A stretch of DNA of 64,000 nt from Podaxis mareebaensis (taxonomy: Eukaryota > Basidiomycota > Agaricomycetes > Agaricales > Agaricaceae), in contig JAEUWP010000373.1 of assembly GCA_018524725.1 (NCBI GenBank), forward strand, positions 50,223 to 114,222, read 5' to 3'. Made by a program: the position numbers and the translations under genes. Of this stretch, positions 23,132 to 33,842 are shown piece after piece. The notes under the pieces were generated by a model, which had not been told where the DNA came from, did no database searches, and saw nothing but the letters and a program-made list of their open reading frames with translations. Within the stretch, counting starts at the first letter, position 1. Each line of letters starts with the position of its first letter.

Positions 23132-23563
23132 TCACGGATCAGAAATATAAACCCTTCCTTTAGCCTCGTGGCGAATTGCCTCTGACTTCTCCTCCCCACC
23201 AAAGGCTACAACATCATGCCCATGGTCAAAGAAATCGTCGTCTTTATCATCGCAGCAGCAAGACCAGCACGACCCCTTCTGGAAGGGGGAGAACTTCCTT
23301 CCATTGAACCTGTCGCGGAGGATTCCACTCAGGCTGGAATGGTCGTCGCAGTTGAGGAGGCTATGATCTCCGATGCAGTCGCCAAAACAAAATTTGCCCT
23401 TCCCAAAGTCAAATTTGTCGAGGTCGTGGTCGTGGTGGTCTTGGTAGTCGTGGTGGTCGTAGCCGTAGTCCGGACCGTTACCTGCGACGGGTTTGGCGAT
23501 TGCAATGGGGAGGTTGACTTGGATCAAGAAGAGAACCGACACAAGTGCGAAAACGGATTTCAT
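23132..23563 (-). CDS. Divergent CWxCC small secreted protein, His/Asp-rich
   Basis: 143 residues. Signal peptide MKSVFALVSVLFLIQVNLPI.. with cleavage likely near residue 24, then a His/Asp/Tyr-rich stretch (YDHHDYQDHHDHD), a cysteine region FCFGDC..NC..., and FQKGSCWSCCCDD. The C-x3-C start and GSCWSCC end match the family, but the spacer between the third cysteine and CWSCC is much longer. The tail is acidic with histidines and could bind metals (inference). ATG 23563 is chosen because it starts the signal peptide and sits just after a TGCAG splice acceptor, mirroring the 5'UTR-intron arrangement of relatives. An upstream in-frame ATG at 23626 would bury the signal peptide. Confidence 0.65.
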   Translation of the reverse strand: MKSVFALVSVLFLIQVNLPIAIAKPVAGNGPDYGYDHHDYQDHHDHDLDKFDFGKGKFCFGDCIGDHSLLNCDDHSSLSGILRDRFNGRKFSPFQKGSCWSCCCDDKDDDFFDHGHDVVAFGGEEKSEAIRHEAKGRVYISDP

Positions 23564-24534
23564 TGCTGCAGAAAATTGTTTCCAAATTATCAAATTCGTG
23601 GTTTCTTGGGAGACAAGGAACAACATTACGGACTTTAGGACCGGCGTTTGAGTGAGATCTGCATGCGTGGGTCAGCATCACTGGAACGAGAGATTTGAGA
23701 GAGGATTTGACAGATACCTTGTGCTGGATGCTGAACGCTTGGAAACGTCGGCTCTGGGGTGAAGTACCGGTACTTGGCCCTATTTTATATGATTTCCGGG
23801 GCACCCCAGACGTATATGATGAACGCAGAGGGCAGTCCACCACTCCGCAGAGAATTCTCCGATAACGTCCCTAAAAATTTGAAGGCGCTTCTGGGCTGGA
23901 ACGCTGGTTCTGGAATTTGTGCGCAGTGCAAAATCTGTGGTGCAGACGAGAAGACCATTGAGTAAAAGTGGTGTCGGTAAATGCGAATGGCCGGAAAGTG
24001 GTCGCAGTCAGCAAAGCCGTAGATAGACATTTGTCCGAAAGAATGCTACGCTAGTTGTCAAGAATATTTGAGCATGCTAACAATTCTGCGGTGGCGGTGG
24101 CTAAACCTGGGCTGGGCAGTCTCTTGGATAGTCCCAGTCGGCTTCACCGTGATTTTGTTAATGCGGGGCGAACTGCATGCTATGCGTCACGCATTTGCAC
24201 GAACAAAGCACAGTAGTTTTTTAAGAAAAGACTCTAAGCCGAATCCAGAGGAACGACGTGAGGTACCAGGGTCCAGCGGGGAACTCTGGGGTTTATCTGC
24301 AAAAATAGCCATCAGGTCAGTAATTTATGACGCAAGGAGATATCGGTTAAACAGTCTGTCTTGTACTATTAGAGGTATACTCTCATGCCTTCCCTCAATT
24401 ATGGTGAAACCTCATTATGAGGAAGAGTTGCACTGGACGGATTGACGCTGAAGGGAAACGGCGAAGCGGACCGTACTGTCCCACGGTCAGCAATGTAATT
24501 TTGATTCTGGGGGCAGTTGTTGCGATTTGTTTCC
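23564..24534. other. Divergent intergenic between secreted-protein gene and UTP7
   Basis: Contains the 5'UTR and promoter of the minus-strand gene (ATATAAAATAG box on the minus strand near 23790). An open frame at 24068-24445 lacks domain or composition support. UTP7 begins at 24535. Confidence 0.45.
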
Positions 24535-26676
24535 ATGGACTCACTCTTCGCAAAGGCAGATGCGATAAAACCGGTCGCAAAACGGCGCAGAACTTCTCAC
24601 GAACCTTCCAAAGGCAACCCTAATGCACACGAAAACCCGGGAAAAAAGAAAGCAGAACACGATTACACAGCACGATCCGTAGTGAAACACACTTCGGTGC
24701 CAAAATCCCTCCTCCCTACACCCAATGAGCCCTCTATCGACAACCTACCAAAATACTCGCATATCGCGAATAAAAAGTTACGAGGCGAACTGCAACGCCA
24801 AACTGCACATAATGCCAGAGTCAAGGCACTCGTAGACGAGAGTGCTGATATGTTGCTCGTGGAGGATGCCGGGAAGATCGAGGTTGAGGGTGCGATGGAG
24901 CGGACATGGAGGGTGGGTCAGAGTGAGATTGTGCAGGCTGCTGGACAAGAGGCCGCGAAGGGCCGAAAGGAGCTGAGACTGGATGGGGGACCGTATAGGG
25001 TGAGGTATACACGAAACGGTCGGTGCGTGATGACGGATTTTCTTTCCGGGAAGGTGAACTAACGTGTCTTGTATGAATAGGCACTTGGCGATTGCTGGCC
25101 GCTATGGCCATGTCGCTGCATTTGACTGGCAAACCGGTACACTGCATACCGAGCTGCAGCTACAGGAAACATGTCGCGATATTACGTTCCTTCAGGATCA
25201 TACCTTTTTTGCCGTTGCGCAGAAAAAGTATGTGTATATCTATGACCGCGATGGTGTAGAATTGCACTGTCTTAAGGCGCATATTGAACCTACGAGACTC
25301 GAGTTCCTACCATACCATTGGCTCCTGGCATCTGTCGTGCGTTTCTCCCTCCATCCCCCGAACAGGACGAAAAGTTTAATCGGATATTAGGGCAACACAG
25401 GATACCTAAAATATCAAGATACATCCACGGGCCAACTACTCTGTGAACATCGTACAAAACTTGGCGCATGCAACACCATGACGCAAAACCTACATAACGC
25501 AGTCATCCACCTCGGCCACCAAAACGGCTGCGTTACCCTTTGGACGCCTAACCTCCCGCACCCAGCTGTCCAGCTCCTCGCACATTTGGGCCCGGTATCG
25601 AGTGTGAGTGTCGATCCGAGCTCCGGGGGCCGATATATGGCTACTGCAGGCAAGGACGGGACGGTTAAGGTTTGGGATTGCCGGAACTGGAAGGGCGCAG
25701 TGAGGGAGTGGAGTGTGAGAGGAAGTGGAAGTGAGACTGAGGTAGAATGGAGTCAGAGAGGGTATTTGGGTGTAGCGAGCGGTGGAAGTATCAATGTGCG
25801 TCTGCTCCCTGCTTCGTTTGGTCTCTTTTTCATTTGCTTTCTACTAGGTTTATGCACCTCCATCGATACATCAGTCCTTCCATAACCACGTCCAACCCCC
25901 ACTATACTTCACTCATCCCATCCCAAATCGACCACTCACGTCTCCCCGCTTCACACCCTTCCAAGATGTTCTTACAATAGGACACAACGCAGGAATTTCC
26001 AGTATCCTTGTTCCCGGGTCTGCTGAGCCTAACTTTGACTCGTCCGAAGCTGATCCGTTCGAGAGCCGGAAAGCGAGGAGGGAGAGGGAGGTCAAGAGTT
26101 TGCTTGACAAAGTACGTCGTACCCAACAAACAATTATCCGCAAAGTATTAACATGGCATCTTGTCTAGATTCAACCCGACCTTATAACCCTTGATCCCGA
26201 ATTCATCGGCGCTCTTGCTGAACCATCAAAACTCGTCACATCAGACGGAAAACCAGCAACAGAAACGCCGTATGCTCGTCTACCCCGTTTTGATAGGTTA
26301 CGTGTGTCTGGAAAGGTGGACATGACAGAAGAACCAGACTCTGAAGACGAGCCTGGTCATGGTAATGATGGCGAAGGTATAGACGAGGAGAAGAGACAAA
26401 AATTGCGCGAGGAGAGGAAGAAGAAACGGATGAGGGGGAAGAGCAAGAGTATGAAGAGATATTTGAGGAAGCAGAGAAAGAATGTTATTGATCCTGCGAC
26501 CGTGTGTTCTCCGTCATCTTCGCACCTAAGCTGCACACTAATAATTATCTTAGGTCGCGATAAGAGCCAAATTAGAGAGGATGAAAGAGGAGAAGAGAAA
26601 GGAGGTGTTGGCGAAGAAGGGAATCGTGGAGAAAAAGAAACCATCGGCTTTGGATCGGTTCAAGCGGAAAACATAA
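24535..26676 (+). CDS. UTP7: UTP7 / WDR46-type U3 snoRNP WD40 protein
   Basis: Six exons that close in frame: 24535-25022, 25081-25336, 25391-25795, 25848-26111, 26169-26501, 26554-26676 (about 622 residues). Nucleolar small-subunit processome component needed for 18S pre-rRNA processing. The N-terminus is basic with a helical KKLRGELQRQTAHNA segment typical of the BING4/Utp7 family. WD repeats follow (HLAIAGRYGHVAAFDWQTG, LHCLKAHIEPTRLEFLPYHW, ATAGKDGTVKVWD), then the family's C-terminal DVLTIGHNAGISSILVPGS block with EADPFESRKARREREVKSL, and a lysine/arginine-rich tail with KLERMKEEKRKEVLAKKG. Start ATG 24535 directly begins the conserved basic tail. It is a housekeeping gene enclosed by the accessory secreted-protein region. 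Confidence 0.9.
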
Positions 26677-27207
26677 GGTATCATGTGCATGACTGGTTTT
26701 TTGTTAGCTGTGATACACCGGGGCTCGTTCACGATCGTTGGAATTCGCGCATTTATGCTGATGCCTGGTTTCTTTCTGGGGCTTACGTTTTCACCTATGC
26801 CTCCCACCAACGAATGATATAAAGTTACGCCGCTGCGACTTTGAATATAGCGCATGCCATGCGTTATTCTTATCTACATAAAACTAGAACAGACCTTAGA
26901 AGCGTAGGAAGGTGTCCGGACTAGTCGATCGGCAACTAGAATGATAACTAGAATCGGCACGTCGAAATAAGTGGAGAAGGTAGCCTGTTTTCGTCTAGCG
27001 TGAGTGGACTGGCAAGACGGAGAATAGACGTAAGACCCCAAAGTTATTAATCGTTCGCCGCCGCCACTTCTGAGGCCAGAATCGCTACTTATTAAGCAAA
27101 CACCAACGATATTACCGGCTTAACGTCGAGGACTGAGCCTTAGATGGTTGATTATCCCGTTTCCATCCCACTCCCCAACCCCCAGCGAAGCGTTTTTCTG
27201 GCCAATT
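26677..27207. other. Intergenic
   Basis: 3' flank of UTP7 and 5' flank of the small secreted-protein gene at 27208. No further signal seen. Confidence 0.45.
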
Positions 27208-27465
27208 ATGAGAATCAGTAGCTTTGCTTTGCTAATGACCTTGTCATTCTCATCCTTCGACGCAACGCCAGTCCTGGCGAGACCAGAACCCGAAGGCGCC
27301 GCAGTTCCACAGAGGCGATGCTTCACCCCTTCAGGAAGGGTTTCGAAGGCGGCCGGGTGCTGGCCGGACAAGGAAACTTCGAATTGTGCGTCGAGCTCAG
27401 CTGGAGGATGGGCATTACCTATCGAAATGAGGCCTGGGTGCTGGGTTTGTTGTTGGGTTAATTAA
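27208..27465 (+). CDS. Divergent CWxCC small secreted protein
   Basis: 85 residues. Signal peptide MRISSFALLMTLSFSSFDATP.., then a cysteine-containing mature part ending GGWALPIEMRPGCWVCC. The Gly-Trp, spacer of nine residues, then C-W-x-C-C repeats the hallmark of the family, but the upstream cysteines (CF, GCW, NC) have different spacing. The start is the ATG at 27208; an in-frame ATG at 27148 would extend the protein ahead of the signal peptide. Confidence is moderate because the protein is short and more divergent than its neighbours. Confidence 0.5.
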   Translation: MRISSFALLMTLSFSSFDATPVLARPEPEGAAVPQRRCFTPSGRVSKAAGCWPDKETSNCASSSAGGWALPIEMRPGCWVCCWVN

Positions 27466-27793
27466 TGGTTTATCATGGGAGGTGGTAAGGCTTTCGGACA
27501 GAGGGTTCGTTCGTTCCTTGTAGCACTGTTTCGAGATGACAAGTTTCTAGGGCAGGCGGTCTCTTACCGAGAGAACAACAATGTAGTAGCGGTTGAGGGT
27601 CTCTTCAGAACAGCCTCAATTACGGAGGAAGCAATCTTCATAAAGCAGGGGAAATGGTATGAACGGCCAACATTGAGATGAATCACGTCCCGTTTGCTGT
27701 GGTTAGAGACATAAACACTTATGTAAGACTTTTTGGTGGCCCCTGAGCCCGACCCCGCCTAGCCGGAAGTCAGCGACACGTTTGTGATTTCGT
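27466..27793. other. Intergenic
   Basis: An open frame at 27475-27681 lacks gene features. Nothing else seen. Confidence 0.4.
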
Positions 27794-27880
27794 GGGCACA
27801 TGGTGTAGTCGGTTATCACGCCCGCTTGGCACCTCAAAGTCGCGTGCGGGCGGTGCCCGGTTCAATTTCGGGTGTGTCGA
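27794..27880 (+). tRNA. tRNA-Ala-like gene with short intron
   Basis: 87 bases. Acceptor GGGCACA pairs with TGTGTCG with one terminal mismatch and one wobble. The D arm is GGTGTAGTCGGTTATCAC (A box). The anticodon stem GCCCGC/GCGGGC encloses TTGGCAC plus an intron-like CTCAAAGTCGCGT. The T arm CCCGG-TTCAATT-TCGGG pairs well (B box), and a T6 run lies about 17 bases downstream. The anticodon position reads GGC where the relative at 3413-3497 reads AGC. Best preserved of the three copies; it may be functional or a recent pseudogene. GGC is not the usual eukaryotic Ala anticodon. Confidence 0.45.
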
Positions 27881-29738
27881 TTGGAATATTGACACGTTTT
27901 TTAAGGAAGCCAGATTTTGTATGAGGCCTTGCGACACACAATACAACCCCAAGGCTCAAGCCTCCTCCAGTGACACGGCTAACAGCATGAATGTGAGTAG
28001 CTACCTATCCGGCTACATATTCGAACTCTTCTCACCCGCACACGTCTCCCTTGCGCAATATACCATAAGTCGTAGATGGTGCTACGTAGAGCGTTGTGCA
28101 GAATTTGGCCAAAACTCCCTAGCACCTCATTTGTATTTCCCATTTCTATTCTGCCCTTCCCCGGTTCTATATTTCATTGGGGAAGCTCCATCAGTCACCC
28201 TACTGTCTTCCTAGCCTCGTCGCTCTCGGATACATTGACTCTTGTGCATGTATTGAGTTCGCCACAGAATCACTGACAACGCCCGGCGCGAATCCATTCT
28301 TGCAGACGATCCGCCCCGTTAAGCTGTTTCTCTAACAGACCATCCGATGTGCCTGTAGTGATTGAAGAACGCAGGATATCATTATCATACTTTCCTCAGA
28401 ACTATTTTGTCCTCCGGTGAATTTTTAGCCCCAAAGTCCAATGCTTTGAGTTGTCCAACGTCACCTCTTGAGTGAAGCCGGTCACAGGTTCCAATCTCTT
28501 ATTCTCTGGAATTTAATGCACCACATCAATCAACTCGTTAATTGAGCGAAAATGAGTTCCAACGATGTGTGAACTGCTGAGTTGAGTGGCCCGCAGTAAC
28601 GAAAGCCCTGGCCAAAGGTGAAATCCCCCCATCCTATCCCACACAACTTTACCATGCAGCTACACCAGACATGTCAAGTCCCATGTACCATAGCTCGAAA
28701 CCATTTGACTGACGATTCTTCATCTGCCAGGATTAGTTTAATCAAAGAGTCAGGTTCGGCGGAGTTCAGTGATTGTCAAAGTGATATTCTAGGACACCAG
28801 AAGTAGGCTGTTCTCACCACTTTCGCCGTAACAATTCTTCTGGAAGTTCGGCTCATTCAGAACTCACGTCTCATAGCAAGATGCCGATAACCACTGTCTC
28901 AAAACTAGTGCCGTCGCGCCCTGGTCGGTTTGGCCGCTAAGCCTACCTGACCCAATGGGCGGCGGCGCATAGACAAAAACGCTGGACCCGCCGTAGCGAT
29001 GATGGTCCGACTTTGACAGTGAATTCTGAGATTATGTGTATGGATATTGCTGAGATATTTTCGTTCGCCTGAGTTTAACCGGTGGTAATGAATACACCCA
29101 ATAAAGCCCCCACGGAGGTGAGGATATCGTAGTGGAGGCGCGCAGATATTTGTTCGTTTTGTGCTAGAAGCACTGAGACCGAGGCATCTCGTACGCCCAG
29201 TTTCCGAGGCATCTCTACCAGCACACCCTGAGGATATGAAGGATTTAGCGCACAGAACGAGACACTGCTATAGAGGGGAGAGGAATTAGAATTTCCGTTC
29301 ACATCTGAGGAATTAATCCACCCCAAGTAGTGTTTCAGATCGGTATCGCGATTCCGAACTTCGTATGCTTATTCTCCAGCACGTTGGTTGTTCGGTTACC
29401 TTCACCATTTACAACGATAGTGTACGTACTTCTGTGCATCTAGAGTCAAAACAAGAAACCCATTCAGCCACAACCAGACAGCGGAGTTAGAGAGAGAAAT
29501 GAACTTAACTCACTGTTATGCCTAGCCAGCGAGGAGGATAAAAGGTCCTCGAGCCCCGCTTTCTCTCCAACAGTCACTTACCAGCTACCTGTTACCTTTG
29601 TAAATCCTTGTCCCCTCTTCACAATTTGCACGAAGAGCTTACAAATTCTATCTCTACGCGGTCACCAGCTGAGTATCAGGTTTACCGCTTTATGATCCAT
29701 CGATGATGCAATCAAACTCACTGTATTTTTGTCTAGAA
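27881..29738. other. Gene-poor region and CWTCC promoter
   Basis: No gene supported. 29130-29300 is the inverted counterpart of 6245-6440. At 29536-29545 lies GGATAAAAGG followed by CTCGA and TTTCTCCAACAGTC, the conserved promoter of the gene at 29739, with TTTGTCTAG (a splice acceptor) two bases before its ATG. Confidence 0.5.
29075..29326 (-). repeat. Duplicated upstream block (inverted copy of ~6245-6440)
   Basis: Minus-strand sequence shares GAACGGAAATTC, TGTGCGCT and CGTACGAGA..GTGCTTCTAGCACAAAACGAACA with the plus-strand block upstream of the gene at 5579-5809. It is open over 83 codons here but the other copy is not, so coding potential is doubtful. Confidence 0.5.
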
Positions 29739-29975
29739 ATGAAGTCTGTCTTCGCCGTTGCCACCACCGCCATCCTGCTGATCGCCCAGGGCGCAGTTGC
29801 CCAATACGACAGCGCCCCTAAGGGTCTCCCAACCGATCGTGCATGCCTCCGCGTCTGCTGGCATCACCATCACAAATGTGGTGATGGATGGAGCCCGTAC
29901 CAATACGGCGACTACAGCAGCTGTTGGACTTGTTGTCAGGACGCGCAGCCCAAGCCATATGGGTACAACAACTAA
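29739..29975 (+). CDS. Small secreted cysteine-rich protein (CWTCC family)
   Basis: 78 residues. Signal peptide MKSVFAVATTAILLIAQGAVA, cleavage likely near residue 21. The mature part has CLRVC, then a third cysteine after HHHHK, GWSPYQYGDYSS and CWTCC: C-x3-C-x6-C-x14-C-x2-C-C, three residues longer in the last spacer than its relatives. Short tail rich in Pro, Tyr and Asn. The ATG follows a CTAG acceptor by two bases. Closest relative is the minus-strand gene at 5579-5809 (shared MKS..A.ATT.LL.AQG.VA signal peptide, GG-ATAAAAGG promoter, distal upstream block), so the pair arose by an inverted segmental duplication. Function unknown; extracellular location is inferred from the signal peptide. 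Confidence 0.75.
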   Translation: MKSVFAVATTAILLIAQGAVAQYDSAPKGLPTDRACLRVCWHHHHKCGDGWSPYQYGDYSSCWTCCQDAQPKPYGYNN

Positions 29976-31237
29976 GATTCTTAATGGTTAGTTCCGGCTT
30001 GCAGCCATGACGCGAGCGTCATCAACGTTTGATGTTGCGTATTATGTGATAGTTCATATGTATGTCGCATTTGGATGTGGAGGTAGTGCTTGTAGATTCA
30101 ACGTGGAATGTATATTCTTGCTTTGGCTCATCTTTGACGCGAAAACGCTAAGTGTTGAAGACAACAGACTATAGGAATCAGTGTATCCTACACCATGAAC
30201 CCAGTCTCGATACACCTATAGTGTTGCTCCAATACCCCCCGAGGCACTTCTTGAAACAGGGCCATCTTTCATCATTTCCACATGATCATTGGCCTGGTGA
30301 TTATATTGCAGATTAACTTGAACAACAGAGGACAACTGGGCCGTGCTGCTCCACTTCATGCCTAGAAGACGAGCACCAAGGCCACTGTGTGGTGTACGTG
30401 ACAGATGACAACACTGGCGGTGGGTCTAGCACGGCGCCGACCTCACCACTTAAGCGCTCAGGCATTCACGGCTCTTTGCCAATTCCTTTACATCCAGGTT
30501 CTGACCAATACATAGTTACAAACACTAGAGGCAACAACTCCATGGACCGTCCCTGCTTCCTCTAGTCCATGGGATGAGCAATGCTTTCGGTCCCTACGCA
30601 TTGAAACCCTGTTAACCATACATCCCTGGTGTGGACGATCCCTGGTAAGTAATGTATCATATACCCCTCACCGAAAGTGCTAACTAATCTTTTATCTTCA
30701 CTGCATTAATCCGGAAGGCATGTTTTACTTCATTAGCTCGTAGCTTTGAAGCTCATTAACTGCGAGATTAATTTCATAGCGTGTTTTTGTGTGCGTCTCT
30801 CACTTGTCATAGTCTCCGTACCGCACTACCTTTTCCGCACCTTCGAACTTCATGTTTCCCTTCCAGTTATTCCTCATGGGGCTAACTCGGACTTTCATTA
30901 CTTTGCACTACCCGGGGAGGCAGTTGGACAGCCTTTCTGTTCGAAATACCTTTCCTCTATCTCACCAGTCTTTCCAACGTCGACGATAGGAAACATTAGG
31001 CCGCTTGTGGTTGCCAGTCCTCACTACCTTACCAGCATCATCGATACCACATCCGGCATATTGGCTCCTGCTCAGTTGAACTTAGTCTTACAGGTGCTGC
31101 GGAATCTAGTGTAAATTCGGCTAGCCGTCAAACCAGAACCCAGTGCACAGTGTCAACCCCATCCCTTGTGTAGAGAAAAATTCTTGAAATGAAACAAAAA
31201 GCAACTACTAATAACGCCGGAGTGCCTGAAGAAAAGG
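29976..31237. other. Intergenic with duplicated segment
   Basis: About 30230-30300 resembles 32640-32720 (shared AAACAGGG-C-CATCTTTCA), and 30740-31140 resembles 33120-33560 (shared CTCA-TAACTGCGAGATT, CCGCA-CTTCGAACTT, TCTAGTGTAAA, ACCAGAACCCAG). These are upstream parts of the tandemly duplicated CWTCC units. A frame at 30746-31114 lies inside this repeat and the second copy does not keep it. Confidence 0.5.
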
Positions 31238-31424
31238 TATAAAAGGCTGTCAATTTCCTTCCCATTTCTCCAGAGTCACCTCTCCGCAAGCCTTTAGTGA
31301 GTTCCGATTTAATTAAACCCACCACAACAACCACTCACCATCCCCCCCTTTTCGCAGCAATTTTGAAATCATGTATGACACTTCCGCGGTTTATTCATCC
31401 CTGAAATTTACAGAATTTCCAGAA
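31238..31424 (+). promoter_or_regulatory. TATA box and 5'UTR introns, CWTCC tandem gene 1
   Basis: TATAAAAG at 31238-31245, leader with CTCCAGAG-CA-CTC, GTGAGT donor at 31297, acceptor TTCGCAG ending 31357, and a second possible intron (GTATGA donor 31374, TTTACAG acceptor ending about 31412) just before the ATG. The same order recurs at 33654 and 35062. Confidence 0.6.
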
Positions 31425-31847
31425 ATGAAACTGACACCGACCAACGTCACTGCCGCGTTCATCTTGCTGGGCATCAGTGTCGCCCTTGCAAGCCCTACTC
31501 CTCAGGGTCAACCGGACTCCACAGTCCCAGCCCGCCCGAGCATCTGCCTAAAAATTTGTTACTCCCAAAGTCCCCAATGTACCTCTGGATGGCACGCGGG
31601 GCAGCTGAATAACTGCTGGACTTGCTGTCGGGACATTCATCCAGACGGGGAACTTGCAAGCGCCGGTGCAACTGTGGGTGCTGGTGCAGCTACCGGCGGA
31701 GCCATCGGTGCCGGTGCTACAACCGATGGGGGTACTGACGTTGGCGTTACCACTGCCGGGGCTACTGACATTGGTGTTACCACCGCCGGAGCCACCGATA
31801 CCGGTGCTACAACCAACACAGGAACGGGCACAGGTGCTTCTACTTGA
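31425..31847 (+). CDS. Small secreted cysteine-rich protein (CWTCC family), AGT-rich tail, tandem copy 1
   Basis: 140 residues. Signal peptide MKLTPTNVTAAFILLGISVALA, then a short linker, the core CLKIC..QC..GWHAGQLNNCWTCC (C-x3-C-x6-C-x11-C-x2-C-C) and a C-terminal tail of about 65 residues made of Ala/Gly/Thr repeats such as GVTTAGATD. The tail could be a glycosylated or disordered spacer (inference). Start ATG 31425 is preferred to 31371 because the latter lies in a likely 5'UTR intron and would hide the signal peptide. It is the first of three same-strand paralogs (31425, 33843, 35250) with conserved promoters. Confidence 0.75.
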   Translation: MKLTPTNVTAAFILLGISVALASPTPQGQPDSTVPARPSICLKICYSQSPQCTSGWHAGQLNNCWTCCRDIHPDGELASAGATVGAGAATGGAIGAGATTDGGTDVGVTTAGATDIGVTTAGATDTGATTNTGTGTGAST

Positions 31848-33653
31848 AGGTTGGAGTAATGGAAGGAGCAGTCGATTCGCAGAAACTGAAAGTCAAGTAG
31901 TAGGTGTAGGATATCATGAAGGAGATGCACGCTCTGTCAACGAAATCAAATGGAACTCGTGTCTAAGTCTTGCAAGAGCATTAAATCAGACTACAGTAGT
32001 AAATGAACATTCGTAAGAGATAGTCGAATTCCATGCATGCGATGCCAATCCGGTACACCTTGGACAATAACCAGGCCCCCAATATGGCTAAAGACTCCCC
32101 CAAACCTTCCATTGTCACAGATATTTGAAATCCCGAAGTTATTTCTCTTGATCATGAGCCACAGTTTGGCGCCAAGTTGCCATTTGTATCTTGTCCTTCC
32201 CCATGCCCGTTCCATTCACCCTGAGCAAAGAACTATGAGGAGCAGGAGGCTTGAATGTCCTTTCCTTGTCTCGGTGCGTGGCGCGTCGTGAGGCAAGGGA
32301 TATAAAAGGTAGGGTATCTGAGCCAATTAACTTGTCTTCCAGATGGTGTTGCAAACGGGCCTACCGTCTTGTTTATGCTATTTTCAATGATTCACTCCGT
32401 GTGGCATGTACCGAGCTCCAACTCTTTCTCCCCTTGTAGATGGAATCCATATTCATGGTTTATCATTAACTTCGGGCTTTTGTAGTCCGGTTACATCAGG
32501 GTCGGAGTCTCGCTTGAGAACTAGTCACTAGTCACCTCCGGGCCCCATGATGTCACGGTCCGGAAATCGAGTATTAAGGGCCACGTGATAGGAATTCGCC
32601 TATCCCTCACCATGCAACATAAGCCCAGGACTAAGAAAGGGTGCATGGCGGGGTTGCAGCATCCTTCGAAGAACCAGAAACAGGGTCATCTTTCACCATG
32701 TTCCCCCAGAATATTGGGTTCTACTACAAGTTAACTCCTCCAACCGAAAAGGGTCGTTCTCCAGTCAACCACATGTCTTAACTCTTTGAGATATGATCTT
32801 TGTTAGCGGCTGTGTGACGCACGTGACTACTCCCAGAAGGCCCTACCGCCTCGTTGCTCGACACTTTGCTGAGTGCTTGTGCTTCTAGCTTCACTCCAAA
32901 TTCCAGGGAATTGATAGTGTCCAAGAGTGTTGAAAATGTTGATCCCTTCGACAATTCTCGGAACAGCATGGTCATGATTCACCAATCATCAGCCAGCAAC
33001 TCATCGGGGAATCGACCTTGGTAGCCGGCAAGTAACACTTGGACCTCTGATTGCGCTTTTTGCTCAAGCCCCTATATCTTCACAGGCCTTAAGCTTAAGG
33101 GGCACAGCTCCATTCCCGTCGGCTCGTAGATTGAGGCTCACTAACCGCGAGATTTATACTAGAACGTAATTTTGGTTGTGTTCGTCTTCGACTTACCTTC
33201 CCCTCCACACCGCATTGTCTTCTCCGCAGCTTCGAACTTACATCTCTCTTCCTCGGACATTCAACAAGAAGCTATCTCAGACTCCCAGTACGTTGCGCTA
33301 CTCGGCGGCGCGGAGCCGGCCTTTTACTAGGAGAGCTTTCCTTACTCCCACTACCTCACCGGCCGTTCCAACCCTCCATGGCACGAGGAAATGGAAACCA
33401 AAACGACCAATCTTTCCCACTCATTATCGACCTTCACTACCTAATAGGCACCATTTTCCAGTAATCTGCGTTTTGGTTCCTGCTTGGAATTATTTTTGCA
33501 GAGGCCGCGTGTTCTAGTGTAAACACGGCTGCCGAAGACCAGAACCCAGCGCCACAGCATTAACACCCCATCGCTCATGACTACAGCGTCTTTAAAGGAA
33601 AAGAAACCACGTAGATACCATTCCTTAACTGTGCTGGAAGGCCTGGTGGAAGG
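31848..33653. other. Intergenic with duplicated CWTCC upstream DNA
   Basis: Contains an orphan TATA-like GGATATAAAAGG near 32300 followed by no intact family gene, and from about 32640 the second copy of the upstream segment seen at 30230-31140. Frames here are not supported. Confidence 0.45.
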
Positions 33654-33842
33654 TATAAAAGACAGTCAGCCGTCTCTCTCATCCCTCCAGAGACATCTCC
33701 CCGCAGTCTTTCGTGAGTTTGGATCCGCTTAGACTAATCACAACCACTGCTTACGATTCTTCCCTTTTGCAGAAATACTTTAAATCAGGTATACTATCAC
33801 TTTGATTTGCACATCTTCCGAAACCGATAAAGAATTCCACAG
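33654..33842 (+). promoter_or_regulatory. TATA box and 5'UTR introns, CWTCC tandem gene 2
   Basis: TATAAAAG at 33654-33661, preceded by GCTGGAAGGCCTGGTG (also before the third gene), then leader CTCCAGAGACATCTCC, CAGTCTTTC|GTGAGT donor, TTTTGCAG acceptor, a second GTATACTATC donor, and a CACAG acceptor directly abutting the ATG. Confidence 0.6.

Noticed and set aside
24068..24445. 125-codon open frame between divergent genes
   Set aside because: Composition is not protein-like and it overlaps the UTP7 promoter region.
29075..29326. 83-codon minus-strand frame as a conserved small protein
   Set aside because: The duplicated copy at 6245-6440 is not open in the corresponding frame; similarity is explained by duplication of upstream DNA.
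31637..31930. Minus-strand frame rich in Pro/Val/Ala opposite the secreted-protein tail
   Set aside because: Antisense shadow of the Ala/Gly/Thr repeat region.
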